Assembly (NCBI GenBank): GCA_020403265.1
Contig: JADBXZ010000052.1
Coordinates: forward strand, 1 to 64,000
Length of the DNA stretch: 64,000 nucleotides
From: Bacteroidota bacterium
GTDB lineage: Bacteria > Bacteroidota > Bacteroidia > B-17B0 > Aurantibacillaceae
Direction of reading: 5' to 3'
The position numbers were made by a program, and so were the translations under genes. Positions 49,101 through 57,672 of the stretch are shown one piece after another. The notes beneath the pieces are model-generated. The model saw nothing but the letters and a program-made list of their open reading frames with translations, made no database searches and had not been told where the DNA came from. Positions within the stretch are counted from its first letter, which is position 1, and each line of letters starts with the position of its first letter.

Positions 49101-49816
49101 TCAAACTCTTTTTCAGTATAATAATCCGGTTTGTCTGCAGACAATGGCGCAAATTGGACCACTTTAGGTCCTTTAAGAAAAGCAACATTATCCTTGTAAG
49201 CAGAAACAATGTCATTTGGATTTAACTCAGAAGTTTTTTTAATGAGTTTAAATAAAGAAGTTGGCTTTGTATTGCCATTGATAATAAAGGTGCCATTAAA
49301 AATCTTGTGGCGGCAATGTTCGGAGTTAGCTTGTGAGAAAGCAAATATTTCCGAATCTGTTAGCTTCCTGCCTATTTTTTGTGAAAGTTTGTTTAAATAA
49401 TCTACTTCTTCTTCACTTAAAGCTAATCCCTCTTTTGCATTGTAAGCTGCAATATCAGAGATTTCCAAAATAGGTTCAGGTTTAATATTAATTGTAAAAA
49501 TTTCCTGATTTAGTGACACATACTTTTGAGATAACATCGGATCAAAATCCTTGTATGCCTCATCAACTTTCCAAAACTCTTCTATTCGAATTACACCGGC
49601 AATACCCATATTTTGTGTAATTTCAACTGCATTGGTACTCCATGGCGTAATCATTGTAGCTCTTGGGCCAACGAATATTCCGGATAAAGTTTGTTCGTTT
49701 ATTTTGATTGAATCACCAAATAACCAGTTTAGTTTTTCAATATCCTTAGTACTTAATGTTGCGTTAGTCTGCAAAGCATAAATTGCCTTACGTTTATTTT
49801 CGAAAAAATGAATCAT
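46139..49816 (-). CDS. purL: Phosphoribosylformylglycinamidine synthase
   Basis: The single-chain enzyme converts FGAR, glutamine and ATP to FGAM in purine synthesis. From the ATG at 49816 (MIHFFENKRKAIYALQTNA) it has about 1225 residues, the normal length of the large form. There is an N-terminal PurS-like region, AIRS-type synthetase domains (SEHCRHKIFNG, ETHNFPTTVEPFNGAATGSG, HDHGAGGHLNCLSELVEA, GKDSLSMKQKY) and a C-terminal glutamine amidotransferase with the nucleophile in SVGICNGCQLFMEL. The frame is open to 49855, but those 13 codons look non-coding. It appears to be a single-gene unit. Confidence 0.95.
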   Translation of the reverse strand: MIHFFENKRKAIYALQTNATLSTKDIEKLNWLFGDSIKINEQTLSGIFVGPRATMITPWSTNAVEITQNMGIAGVIRIEEFWKVDEAYKDFDPMLSQKYVSLNQEIFTINIKPEPILEISDIAAYNAKEGLALSEEEVDYLNKLSQKIGRKLTDSEIFAFSQANSEHCRHKIFNGTFIINGNTKPTSLFKLIKKTSELNPNDIVSAYKDNVAFLKGPKVVQFAPLSADKPDYYTEKEFDSVISLKAETHNFPTTVEPFNGAATGSGGEIRDRLAGGQGSLPLAGTAVYMTSYSRLEKNRAWEEGMNERPWLYQTPMDILIKASNGASDFGNKFGQPLISGSVLTFEHESVLSGKKRKLGYDKVIMLAGGIGYGKLNQAIKLKPTAGDKIVVLGGENYRIGMGGAAVSSADTGSFGSGIELNAIQRSNPEMQKRAANAIRAFVESDENPIISIHDHGAGGHLNCLSELVEATGGLIDLDKLPVGDPTLSAKEIIGNESQERMGLVIGEKDIETLKRIAERERSPMYEVGEVTNDHRFTFLSKSSGLKPMDYALEDFFGSSPKTILQDTVLEMAYESLLYSKDKINFYLEQLLQLEAVACKDWLTNKVDRCVGGRVAKQQCAGEIQLPLNNVGVMALDFKGKEGIATSIGHSPLTGLINSAVGSRNAISEALSNIIWAPLKDGLKSVSLSANWMWPCKNEGEDARLYEAVQACSDFAIALGINIPTGKDSLSMKQKYKNEEVIAPGTVIISAAANCSDINKVVEPVLKTNGGSIYYLNLSQDALKLGGSSFAQILNAIGNDAPDVLNPLYLKSVFNILQVLIKENKIQAGHDVGSGGLITTLLEMCFASVEVGAEIDLTSLNEADSVKVLFNENVSIVFQADESVESIFLNHQIQLHKIGKAVKSSKVVIKNHSDNFEFNVPQLRDIWFRTSYLLDQKQTKNGMADERYSNYKSQPLQFNFPKQFSGLIPVNEHHGKRPKAAIIREKGSNSEREMANAMYMAGFDVKDVHMTDLISGRETLEDIQFIGAVGGFSNSDVLGSAKGWAGAFLYNEKANTALKKFFQRKNTLSVGICNGCQLFMELNLINPEHEVHGKMHHNTSQKHESGFTSVTIQKNNSVMLSSLEGSTLGVWISHGEGKFKLPQEEKNYQIVGKYAYSAYPANPNGSDYNTAMMCDKTGRHLVMMPHIERSIFPWNWAHYPDNRKADKVSPWLEAFVNARNWIVSQG

Positions 49817-50028
49817 TTTGTATAATTTACGAAGCTGTAAAGGTAGTTGATACATTTAAAAAACGAGCAATTTACAATCAACAATTCAAAGGAGAAATCA
49901 ACATTGTAAAAACTTTAGACCTCCAATAACCCAACAATATTGAGTTAAAAGAATTGAATAGTAAACAGCTAATTAATCAGAAAACAACCGAACTACCTAA
50001 AATTAATAAATCCTGTATCCATTCTTAA

Positions 50029-50682
50029 TTAAGGTTTTTTATCCAACCCATTCATTAAATTCCAAGTGAATACAGCAACTATAGCGCCTAAAAAGGGAGC
50101 TATTAGATAAACCCATAAATGCTCTGTATGCCCAGATAAGATAGCTGGACATAGAGACCGAATAGGATTCATAGAAGCCCCGCAAATTGGGCCGGCAAAC
50201 ATTGCCTCTAATAACACAACTGAGCCAATTGCCAATCCGGCAAACATACCTTGTTCTTTGCTTCCTTTAGCAACATGAATTATTGTAAACATTAGTAGAA
50301 AAGTAAGTAACAACTCTAAAATAAATGATTGAACAGGTGTTCCGGATGGTAATGTTGCACCAAGGGTGTTATTAGCTGGAAATAAATAATGTAAAGTTAA
50401 GCTTGCCAGAAATGCACCAATACCCTGACTTGTCAAATAAGGTATGATTTCTTTGGCGGGAAAAACCTTAGCCACCCAAAACGCAATGGTTACCGCAGGA
50501 TTTAAGTGCGCTCCAGAAATATCACCAACGGTATAAATCATAGCGGCTACTATTAACCCCCAGGTAACAGCAATTCCTGCGTGTGTAATTGCTCCTCCTG
50601 TTTCCTGATTGACAATAATCGCACCTGTTCCACAAAAAATCAATGCAAATGTTCCAATTATTTCAGCGATGTATTTTCTCAT
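50029..50682 (-). CDS. Aquaporin of the arsenic operon (AqpS-like)
   Basis: The 217-residue MIP channel has six helices, a first signature HLNPAVTIAFW and a second, altered signature GASMNPIRS (NPI instead of NPA, Arg retained). It is the last gene of an operon with arsR, a DUF6428 gene and an arsenate reductase. No arsB or acr3 pump is present, so the channel is the likely exit for arsenite, as described for AqpS in Sinorhizobium meliloti. It starts 2 bp after the preceding stop. Confidence 0.88.
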   Translation of the reverse strand: MRKYIAEIIGTFALIFCGTGAIIVNQETGGAITHAGIAVTWGLIVAAMIYTVGDISGAHLNPAVTIAFWVAKVFPAKEIIPYLTSQGIGAFLASLTLHYLFPANNTLGATLPSGTPVQSFILELLLTFLLMFTIIHVAKGSKEQGMFAGLAIGSVVLLEAMFAGPICGASMNPIRSLCPAILSGHTEHLWVYLIAPFLGAIVAVFTWNLMNGLDKKP

Positions 50683-50684
50683 TT

Positions 50685-51410
50685 TTAATCCTTCTTTCTA
50701 AAGTCTAATTGATTGATCCACGTAAATTGAAGATAGTATTGATTGAACCAACTTTGTCTTCCAGTTTTCCAGGTTACGTATAAAATTCCGGATTCAATTT
50801 TGTTCTTATCATTTAGTTTTATACCCAATGCGGTGTATGCCCAATTCTCGCTATAAACAGCAGCAGCATTTTCAAAAGTATTAAAAAAGGCTTCTTCATA
50901 GGCTGTGAAATATACCTTTTCATTAACCCGCGCATCCATTCCAATTAAATATCTCAATCGATGTGTAAATGGCGCTTTATTGGTGAAACGATCTTGCACA
51001 AAACGGCCGTCAAAACGCAAACGATGAGTTAGGTTTACTTTTTTAATTACATGCTTATATTTGGCTTGTAAATAAAACCTGTTCTCATTAACGAAATTAT
51101 CATATACCACATTTTCTCTCTGGTAAACGTAGCTACCTGTTACCGAAAATTTAGCATTTAAATGATAACTTAAAGCTTGCTCGGCATACAGTAAATTAAA
51201 GTAAGTATCAGTTAGAAAATCAGGCTTATTAAGATTCACCACTGGAAATGCTGCAAAATAATACAAGCTATATTCTAGTTTGTTATTAATTTTACCAGAA
51301 TGGTCAATGGTAGGAAATACACCGCTCATATTAATGCTTTGAGCATTTATGTTTGATACAAATAATAGAATAAATAAAAGTGAAAAAAACCAATGCTTTT
51401 TCGATTTCAT
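50685..51410 (-). CDS. DUF2490 outer-membrane barrel protein
   Basis: The 241-residue protein has a signal peptide (to NINAQ) and a DUF2490 domain: strand-rich with YLQAKYKHVIKKVNLTHRLR, FDGRFVQDRF and FTHRLRYLIGMDARVNEKVY. Members are predicted outer-membrane barrels. It lies within the arsenic operon, 3 bp after the arsenate reductase and 2 bp before the aquaporin. It could provide an outer-membrane step for the oxyanion; this is inference from position. Confidence 0.75.
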   Translation of the reverse strand: MKSKKHWFFSLLFILLFVSNINAQSINMSGVFPTIDHSGKINNKLEYSLYYFAAFPVVNLNKPDFLTDTYFNLLYAEQALSYHLNAKFSVTGSYVYQRENVVYDNFVNENRFYLQAKYKHVIKKVNLTHRLRFDGRFVQDRFTNKAPFTHRLRYLIGMDARVNEKVYFTAYEEAFFNTFENAAAVYSENWAYTALGIKLNDKNKIESGILYVTWKTGRQSWFNQYYLQFTWINQLDFRKKD

Positions 51411-51413
51411 AAA

Positions 51414-52025
51414 TTACAATTTCGAGAATACATAAAGTGTTTCTAATGCTATTTGTTTGCAACGCTCATCGTACTTTGTATCCTGTTCAGGTGTATTATC
51501 AAACGCTTTAGGGTCATCATATGTAGTCCCAATCCGCAATTCAACACCCGGAATAAAAGGGCAGTTCTCTTCGGCATCGCTACAAGTCATAATAGCTGCA
51601 AACTCCTTTTGAGGATTTTTAGCATCATCATACGTTTTTGAAAAACAAACACTAGGTGCTTCAATATCATCATGGCACACATGATAGGTGCTGTTTTTTT
51701 CAATTTTGATTGGTTTTATATTAAAACCAACTCTTTTTAATGAGTTGATTGCATTGATATTGAATGCAGTTACTTCTGTGCCACCGGAGAATGTATAAAC
51801 ATTTTTAATTCCATAATAATTAGCGGCTACATGCCCCCAAATTTGTCCGAAATGACTTCTTCTGGAGTTATGGGTACATATATAAACTAAATTTATTGGC
51901 TTATTTTCTTTCTGTTTCAGAATGATATATTGGGAAATTTTATTTAAAATTTCTTTTCTTTCCTGCGGAATCAACTGAAATTCAGAAGCAAGTTGATCGC
52001 AATATTGTTTAATAGAAATGTACAT
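51414..52025 (-). CDS. Arsenate reductase, low-molecular-weight phosphatase fold
   Basis: Starting at the ATG at 52025 gives MYISIKQYCDQLASEF. The P-loop VYICTHNSRRSHFGQIWG carries the CX5R nucleophile motif of LMW-phosphatase-type reductases. Later cysteines (MTCSDAEENCPFIPG) and the end YDERCKQIALETLYVFSKL fit the thioredoxin-linked or Bacteroidota-type ArsC-like branch. It reduces arsenate to arsenite. The longer frame to 52085 overlaps the DUF6428 gene and is unnecessary; from the preferred start the gap is 4 bp. Confidence 0.85.
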   Translation of the reverse strand: MYISIKQYCDQLASEFQLIPQERKEILNKISQYIILKQKENKPINLVYICTHNSRRSHFGQIWGHVAANYYGIKNVYTFSGGTEVTAFNINAINSLKRVGFNIKPIKIEKNSTYHVCHDDIEAPSVCFSKTYDDAKNPQKEFAAIMTCSDAEENCPFIPGVELRIGTTYDDPKAFDNTPEQDTKYDERCKQIALETLYVFSKL

Positions 52026-52029
52026 ATGA

Positions 52030-52503
52030 TTAACAGCAGCCTGATCCTGGTGCACAGCTATTTTGCTTTTTTGATTGTAAATCACTTAAACTGATTTTTA
52101 ACTTCTCTTGCGGAATCCCACACTTATCACTAGCTAAACAATTTGTAAATTTGTTAATAAGATTAAATCCGTTACCGTTAAACTCAATACTATACTTACC
52201 AATTGTACTGCTTTGGTATTCGACTTCAATTTCGTCATCTTTAATACCAAGATTTTTTTCACTTAATTCAATAATCGCCTTTAGTTTTTCCGGCGCTAAA
52301 CGATGATCAAAATCATATGCCTCCCAAAGCTGAAAATTAACAACCCTTTCATTTCTTACAGTGCCGCCACAATCAATAAAATGCTTTGTTATTTGACCTA
52401 CTTCGGTAACATGAAAATGTTTTGGAACACTGGTTCCATCAGGTAAAATAAAGTTCAACTCTGAAACTCCATTTAGCTGTTTTTTAAATTCTGATAATTT
52501 CAT
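52030..52503 (-). CDS. DUF6428 protein of the arsenic operon
   Basis: The 157-residue protein begins MKLSEFKKQLNGVSELNFIL, has a central HFHVTEVGQITKHFIDCGGT, QLWEAYDFDHRLAPEKLKAI, and ends with a cysteine-rich tail NSCAPGSGCC. This matches the DUF6428 family often found in arsenic operons. The tail suggests arsenite or metal binding, but no biochemical role is known to me. It is second in the operon, 58 bp after arsR. Confidence 0.75.
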   Translation of the reverse strand: MKLSEFKKQLNGVSELNFILPDGTSVPKHFHVTEVGQITKHFIDCGGTVRNERVVNFQLWEAYDFDHRLAPEKLKAIIELSEKNLGIKDDEIEVEYQSSTIGKYSIEFNGNGFNLINKFTNCLASDKCGIPQEKLKISLSDLQSKKQNSCAPGSGCC

Positions 52504-52561
52504 TTTGATTTTATTTTATGTTTATTAATCGTAATTTACCGATATTTATTGTCTTTATTTT

Positions 52562-52891
52562 TCAGCAACATTTGTTGTGCACTTCAAAAGATTCAAACAA
52601 CCCACTTAAGTAATTTTTTGCCGCTTCCCACTCTATCTCGTCAATACAATAGCAAACTCTAACACCATCAATATCGCCTTTGATTAAACCTGCTTCCTTT
52701 AATTCCTTTAAATGTTGAGAAACTGTACTTTGGGATAAGGGCAACTCATCTACAATATCTCCACAAATGCATGCTTGCTTTTTAATCAATAATTGAAGAA
52801 TGGCAACACGAGCAGGGTGCGCCAATGCCTTGGCATACATGGCAATTTTATTATCCTTTACAGTAAATTCTTCTGTTTTTTTTGTCCCCAC
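52562..52891 (-). CDS. arsR: ArsR-family repressor of the arsenic operon
   Basis: The 109-residue protein has an ArsR winged helix ([40 protein letters not shown]). Cysteines near the helix (ACICGD) and at the C-terminus (HNKCC) are likely As(III) ligands. The start codon is GTG (52889-52891). An 18-20 bp palindrome stands 10 bp upstream, so autorepression of the whole operon is expected. Confidence 0.9.
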   Translation of the reverse strand: MGTKKTEEFTVKDNKIAMYAKALAHPARVAILQLLIKKQACICGDIVDELPLSQSTVSQHLKELKEAGLIKGDIDGVRVCYCIDEIEWEAAKNYLSGLFESFEVHNKCC

Positions 52892-52900
52892 TTTTAATAT

Positions 52901-52920
52901 TTATCGCAATATTACGATAA
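52901..52920. promoter_or_regulatory. ArsR operator
   Basis: TTATCGCAATATTACGATAA is symmetric except for one base pair. It is 10-29 bp upstream of the arsR GTG. Confidence 0.75.
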
Positions 52921-53141
52921 AATTATCACAACTTCACTTATAAAAACATTTTTAACATTTCTATCAATTAAATTAGGTTAATGAGTCAGTGGTAACTACT
53001 CAGAAAACAGATAGGTTCAACGAAAAATTGAGTTTTGAATTTATAATACTCATTGAATACAGATAATCCAAAGTATTAAAACAACTTCGGCCTATCGGCA
53101 ATAAACCGTGAAGATTTATACATTAAAATACCACAACTTTA

Positions 53142-53312
53142 TTAATTAGGTCTTGGAATGGTGTCAGGTTCTTCTCTTTCCTGTTCTTTTTCAGGATAAG
53201 GAATGGTGTTGTGCTTCTTAGGCTCTGGAATAAAATCCGGCGGAATAGCTCTCTCCTGATTCGTTCTAATTAAAGCTGGCATTTCCTGTTTCTCGATAGT
53301 CTCAATTTTCAT
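53142..53312 (-). CDS. Small proline- and glutamate-rich protein, 56 residues
   Basis: A short frame from the ATG at 53312: MKIETIEKQEMPALIRTNQE, then a tail with repeated IPxP-type motifs (IPPDFIPEP, TIPYPE, DTIPRPN). It would be disordered and acidic. No family is recognised. It lies alone between arsR (divergent side) and phaC. The regular amino-acid pattern favours a real gene over chance. Confidence 0.5.
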   Translation of the reverse strand: MKIETIEKQEMPALIRTNQERAIPPDFIPEPKKHNTIPYPEKEQEREEPDTIPRPN

Positions 53313-53462
53313 ACTTAATATTTTATTACAAAATGTTTTTTTTAATAATTTTCCTTAGTTTAAATAAATTTTGGCTTTTTGTATTTCACATGAACTAACT
53401 AAAAAAATATTTTGTAAATTTCATTTATAATTTTTCGCTTTTAGAATTTAGAGGTTAGATAA

Positions 53463-55223
53463 CTAACACTTTTCTTTCACAAATTTTCCGGGAGCTGCCT
53501 CAATTACCTTAAATTCTTTACTCCCAAGGTCCTGAGTTGGATGCATTTTAGACCCAGAAAGCTCTCCAATTCGCTTAATATAATATTTCCACCAACTACC
53601 CTTACTATATTTAGCAGTTTTTACCCACTCCTCAAAACCATTACCTAAAATGCCTTCAAATAAAAAACCATACTTTTTTGCAGAAGGCGGATTAATTGCT
53701 CCAATTACGTGACCTGACTCAGCCAATATAAATTCTACAGGCCCGGAAACTAATTTTGTTGTGGTAAATGTTGTTATAGCCGGCGAAATATTGTCATCCT
53801 TCATTCCAATTACTATTACTGGACAATTTATCTCGGATACATTTATCAATACGTCGTTAATCAACAATTCATTCTTACGACTAAGCTTATTCTCCAATAT
53901 CATATAACGCATATAATAAATATACATTGCTGCTGGTAAGTTTGTATTGTCATTTGTCCAATACATGACATCTATTGCAGCAGGTTTAATTCCCTTTAAA
54001 TAGTTAGATACAACGTATTTCCAAATTAAGTCATTAGGTCTTATAAGATTAAATGCAGTTTCCATGTCTTCACCATTCATAACTCCATTATTAATTAATT
54101 CGCCTCGCTCTAACTTAGAAACAAGAGCTGTATTAATTATATCTCCCATAGGACCTATATCAGAAAAATCAATCATACTTGCTAAAAATGTGATAGAATT
54201 AATAGGATTAGCATCTTTCTTTTTAGATAAAATTGCGCCGGCAATGCTTAAAAGAGTACCACCAATACAATAGCCTAGTGTGTTAACTTTTTGAGAGCCA
54301 GTAATACTTTTAGCAATTTCAATGCCCCTAATTGCACCTTCAGTTACATAATCCTTAAACTCAATGTTACCCTTTCCTGATTTGGGGTTACGCCAAGAAA
54401 TAATAAAAACCGTTAGTCCATTATTGACCAAATAATTTACAAAAGAATTTTTTGGCTGAAGATCCAAAATGTAATATTTATTTATCCAAGGCGGAACAAG
54501 AATTAGCGGGATCTGAAAAACCGTTTTTTTAGTTGGTGAATATTGAATTAACTGCATAATCTCATTTTCAAAAACCACTGCGCCTGGTGATACTGCTAAA
54601 TTAACACCAACCTCAAAGGCCGAAGGTTCAATTTGACTTATTTTTCCGCGCTCTAAATCCTGGACCAAATAATTAAAACCTGTCCATAAACTTTTCCCAT
54701 TGGTCTCCATTGCTAATTTTAACACAGTTGGATTAGTTAACAAAAAATTAGTAGGGGCTAGCAAAGAAAGATATTGGAGAGAATAAAATCTTAATTTTCT
54801 TCTTAACTTATGATCGATATTTGTTTGATCAATAATTGATTTACTTAGCTTTTCTAATAAAAGATAACTTTTAGCCAAAAGGGAGAAATAAGGATAATTC
54901 GTCCATTCTTCATCTACAAAACGTTTGTCATTTATAACAATCCGGGCATCAGAAGAACTAACAACTCCTTCATTTTCTAATAATATTGTTTCGAAAAGTA
55001 AAATTTGTTCTTTATAATAATTAGCAAAATGATTTAATACTTGACCATATTGAGTTGGATCCATGTATAATCTTGAAGAATAATCAATGTAGGTATAAAT
55101 TATATCTCGAAGATCATGATGATATACTGCATAGTTCTTTAAATAATTGCCAAAGATCCGCTGATTCATTTTAACCAGATTATTATTAAAAGAACTAAAA
55201 TTAAAAACGGGTATATCTTTCAT
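53463..55223 (-). CDS. phaC: Polyhydroxyalkanoate synthase
   Basis: The 586-residue class I-like PHA polymerase polymerises hydroxyacyl-CoA into storage polyester granules. It has an N-terminal domain (1-200) with WTGFNYLVQDLERGK, then the alpha/beta-hydrolase domain. The lipase-like box GYCIGG carries the catalytic Cys319, IGMKDDNISP the Asp (about 475) and AESGHVIGAINPP His505. WRNPKSG and PPWINKYYILDL are typical PhaC signatures. A probable granule or synthase partner is encoded 476 bp upstream. Confidence 0.9.
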   Translation of the reverse strand: MKDIPVFNFSSFNNNLVKMNQRIFGNYLKNYAVYHHDLRDIIYTYIDYSSRLYMDPTQYGQVLNHFANYYKEQILLFETILLENEGVVSSSDARIVINDKRFVDEEWTNYPYFSLLAKSYLLLEKLSKSIIDQTNIDHKLRRKLRFYSLQYLSLLAPTNFLLTNPTVLKLAMETNGKSLWTGFNYLVQDLERGKISQIEPSAFEVGVNLAVSPGAVVFENEIMQLIQYSPTKKTVFQIPLILVPPWINKYYILDLQPKNSFVNYLVNNGLTVFIISWRNPKSGKGNIEFKDYVTEGAIRGIEIAKSITGSQKVNTLGYCIGGTLLSIAGAILSKKKDANPINSITFLASMIDFSDIGPMGDIINTALVSKLERGELINNGVMNGEDMETAFNLIRPNDLIWKYVVSNYLKGIKPAAIDVMYWTNDNTNLPAAMYIYYMRYMILENKLSRKNELLINDVLINVSEINCPVIVIGMKDDNISPAITTFTTTKLVSGPVEFILAESGHVIGAINPPSAKKYGFLFEGILGNGFEEWVKTAKYSKGSWWKYYIKRIGELSGSKMHPTQDLGSKEFKVIEAAPGKFVKEKC

Positions 55224-55699
55224 TTAATGAAGAATAAAATGAGTAAAATTGTTTAAAGCATAAGTTTGGAAGGAAGTTAATTCAAAAATGTCCTAGCCAA
55301 GCTATTTTTATTTTCCCTTTATAAACTAATTTACTTGCACTAATTTATAACTAAGGCATTTCTGCGTTTACAAATGGCCCATGAGATTATATTCACACTT
55401 AACAAATAAAGCTGTTCGGTTTACAAAATATTGCTATTCTAATCATCCCTTTTAGGTTTAATCCCAAATAAGGTTAATCTTACATTCCACTAATAAGTGA
55501 GTAAAAAGATTATATCAAACTAATCTAATATTTTTCGATAGTTTCTGTAAATAAATATAGGCCAAATATAGTAAGCATATTGTTTTCTTTCCACAACTTA
55601 ACCAATTCTTCAATAAACCATTTTACATCAAACCCATTGATCAATTCTGACATCAAAATACATTAGACTAATCAACAGAAAAATAAGCCCCTATTTAAA
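55224..55699. other. Intergenic region, about 475 bp, no gene seen
   Basis: AT-rich spacer between two minus-strand genes of the PHA cluster. It contains no frame of useful length and no hairpin I would defend. It probably contains the phaC promoter. Confidence 0.4.
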
Positions 55700-56377
55700 T
55701 TAAACTTTATGATCAGGAATTTCAGGTGGAGAATTAGCAGGCTTGTTATTAATGTCAAAACCTACATTGTCTTTAACTGCTTTAGTTACTTTATCAATTG
55801 GAAATCCGTAAAAGATTATCAAATCAGACCAAAATTTTTGATTCAATTTTGTAATCATTGTAAACTGATTGTTTAAATCCTCGATAAGTCTTTTATTCAT
55901 TTCAACAGAAAAATCAATCATTTTATAATTGGCATCCATTAAAGTTTTATATAAATGTTGAAGGTACTCTATCCGGATATTTACAAGATCAAGGTACTTA
56001 AAAAACAGTTCTGAAACTTCAGCATTACCTTTTAATGAACTATCAGACATTTTTTCTAAAAAACTTGTGTTTTGCAAAAGGATTTGCTTACTTAAACTAT
56101 CGAGTATTGATTGAAAATATCCTGATATATTGTTAGTTGTGAATTTAAATGGCCATTCGAGTGAATTAGGCACCCTATAACTAAATAATCCATTAGATGA
56201 AAAACTATGATTAGTCAAATCATTGCTCCCTCTTATTGAAATATCAAAAAACTTTTTATAAAAATCGGTAATTAACCCAAATTGTTTTGTATAGTATTCA
56301 GATATTTGATTACTTGTCTCAAAAAGAAGACTTTGTGGTATTTTCGTTTCCTTATTAATTGCCTTGGTTGCTTCCAT
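55700..56377 (-). CDS. Probable phasin or PHA-synthase accessory protein
   Basis: The 225-residue, mostly helical protein has NQISEYYTKQFGLITDFYKK and WPFKFTTNNISGYFQSILDS, and a C-terminal stretch FEMNKR-like/LNQKFWSDLIIFYG resembling phasin and PhaE regions. The C-terminus is a proline-rich tail (NNKPANSPPEIPDHKV). The position directly upstream of phaC on the same strand supports a granule-associated or synthase-subunit role. Sequence similarity alone is not decisive. Confidence 0.5.
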   Translation of the reverse strand: MEATKAINKETKIPQSLLFETSNQISEYYTKQFGLITDFYKKFFDISIRGSNDLTNHSFSSNGLFSYRVPNSLEWPFKFTTNNISGYFQSILDSLSKQILLQNTSFLEKMSDSSLKGNAEVSELFFKYLDLVNIRIEYLQHLYKTLMDANYKMIDFSVEMNKRLIEDLNNQFTMITKLNQKFWSDLIIFYGFPIDKVTKAVKDNVGFDINNKPANSPPEIPDHKV

Positions 56378-56512
56378 ATTTTATTGATTATTAGATGATT
56401 TATTCTTTTGTAAAGTTGAGAAGATAAAAACGAAAGCGGTTACAGATTTACACTTATTACTTACATGTTCTACTTCTTAAACCGTTATAGAAAAAATTGA
56501 TTTACACTTTTA

Positions 56513-56860
56513 TTATATAAATTCTTCATAACCACTTTTAATTACAGTCGAGATCATTTTAAATCTGACATTTGCCTTTAATGTGTTGTTGCAATTAGCA
56601 GGAATAATTATGGATTGTCCTGTTTCCAGTGAATTGGAAATGCCATCAATTATAATTTCAGCCTTTCCTTCAATTATCTGAATAAACGTATCAAAAGGTG
56701 AAACTTTGCTGGAAAGCGCCTCTCCAGAATCAAACGAAACTGCTGTTACACTTCCTGTAGTTTTTTTAATGATAGTTTTAATTACAACAGAATTAGGGAC
56801 ATACTCTAAAATTTCGACAATAATAATTACTTTACCTTTCTTTATAAAATCGTGTTCCAT
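56513..56860 (-). CDS. Cupin-domain protein
   Basis: The 115-residue single cupin has a beta-barrel pattern with VSPFDTFIQIIEGKAEIIID and LETGQSIIIPANCNNTLKAN. The metal-binding histidines of the first cupin motif are replaced (SPFDTF), so metal binding is doubtful. The role is unknown. It is part of the co-directional stress/PHA cluster, 29 bp downstream of the next gene. Confidence 0.75.
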   Translation of the reverse strand: MEHDFIKKGKVIIIVEILEYVPNSVVIKTIIKKTTGSVTAVSFDSGEALSSKVSPFDTFIQIIEGKAEIIIDGISNSLETGQSIIIPANCNNTLKANVRFKMISTVIKSGYEEFI

Positions 56861-56889
56861 TTAAATAATTATTAAAATTTACTTACTGA

Positions 56890-57273
56890 TTATTTTAATG
56901 CAAAATAATTTTTCACAAAAGTATGCCTTTGAGTATCTGTTAGTTTATCTGAATTAACCAGTTCTATTTTAATTTTACTAAAAGATTGATCCATCTTTAC
57001 AATGTTAAACAATTCTATTTTAGCTTCAGTAGGTCCAAAGATTACAACATGGTCATTCTTTTTTATCACATCAGCCAATTCATGATAATAAATTGATTGT
57101 TCTCGCTGCTGTTTATTATGCATTATATGTTCGCTTCTACTTAAACTATTCTCCTTTTGCTTATGCGTAAAATTTAAATTAACAACTTCAGATGTAATGA
57201 TATTATCTTTGAAGTTCATTAATTCCGCAGATGAATGATCCATATAAATTCCTAATTTGGATAACTTTTTCAT
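56890..57273 (-). CDS. Conserved small protein, possible eRF1/Pelota-like fold
   Basis: The 127-residue protein reads KLGIYMDHSSAELMNFKDN, then a charged linker with HIMHNKQQREQSIYYHELAD, and DVIKKNDHVVIFGPTEAKIE near the end. The pattern (MDHSSAELM, FGPTEAK) resembles proteins annotated as host-attachment or translational-machinery proteins with an eRF1-like fold in stress clusters. I hold that at low certainty. It is co-directional with the cupin gene and likely in one operon. Confidence 0.5.
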   Translation of the reverse strand: MKKLSKLGIYMDHSSAELMNFKDNIITSEVVNLNFTHKQKENSLSRSEHIMHNKQQREQSIYYHELADVIKKNDHVVIFGPTEAKIELFNIVKMDQSFSKIKIELVNSDKLTDTQRHTFVKNYFALK

Positions 57274-57341
57274 TTTAATATTGATTTTAAATTAAAGGCG
57301 TCTAACAATAGCAAGACGCCTTAAATACTTAATAATAATGA

Positions 57342-57587
57342 CTAAATAATATTCGTATGAGCTTTTGCATCTTCCTTTTGAGCCTCATTAGCTATAACTA
57401 AATGACCTTGCGCAATTATTGTACTTCTTGCGGCTTTTTCATGATTCTCTTCAGCATGATGTTTGGCTGCTTCAAGATGATTCTTAGCTGCTGCTTCCAA
57501 ATGTGCAGCGATAACTTTATGGTTTTCAATACCCTTCTTGTTTTCTGCAGGTGTTAATACCTTAAGACTGTTTCCTGTTGTAATCAT
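57342..57587 (-). CDS. Small His/Ala-rich helical protein
   Basis: The 81-residue protein is dominated by Ala, His, Glu and Lys (NHKVIAAHLEAAAKNHLEAA, KHHAEENHEKAARSTIIAQG), probably one long amphipathic helix or a helical hairpin. The histidine content suggests metal binding, or a short histone-like or granule-associated protein; neither can be shown. It lies between the AraC-family gene and the 127-residue gene, all on the minus strand. Confidence 0.6.
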   Translation of the reverse strand: MITTGNSLKVLTPAENKKGIENHKVIAAHLEAAAKNHLEAAKHHAEENHEKAARSTIIAQGHLVIANEAQKEDAKAHTNII

Positions 57588-57672
57588 TTTATAATTTGTT
57601 TAATTGTGAATAGCAAAATTGAAAAGAATTAATTTGAATTTTTTACACAAATAACTTATTAGATTACATCTT

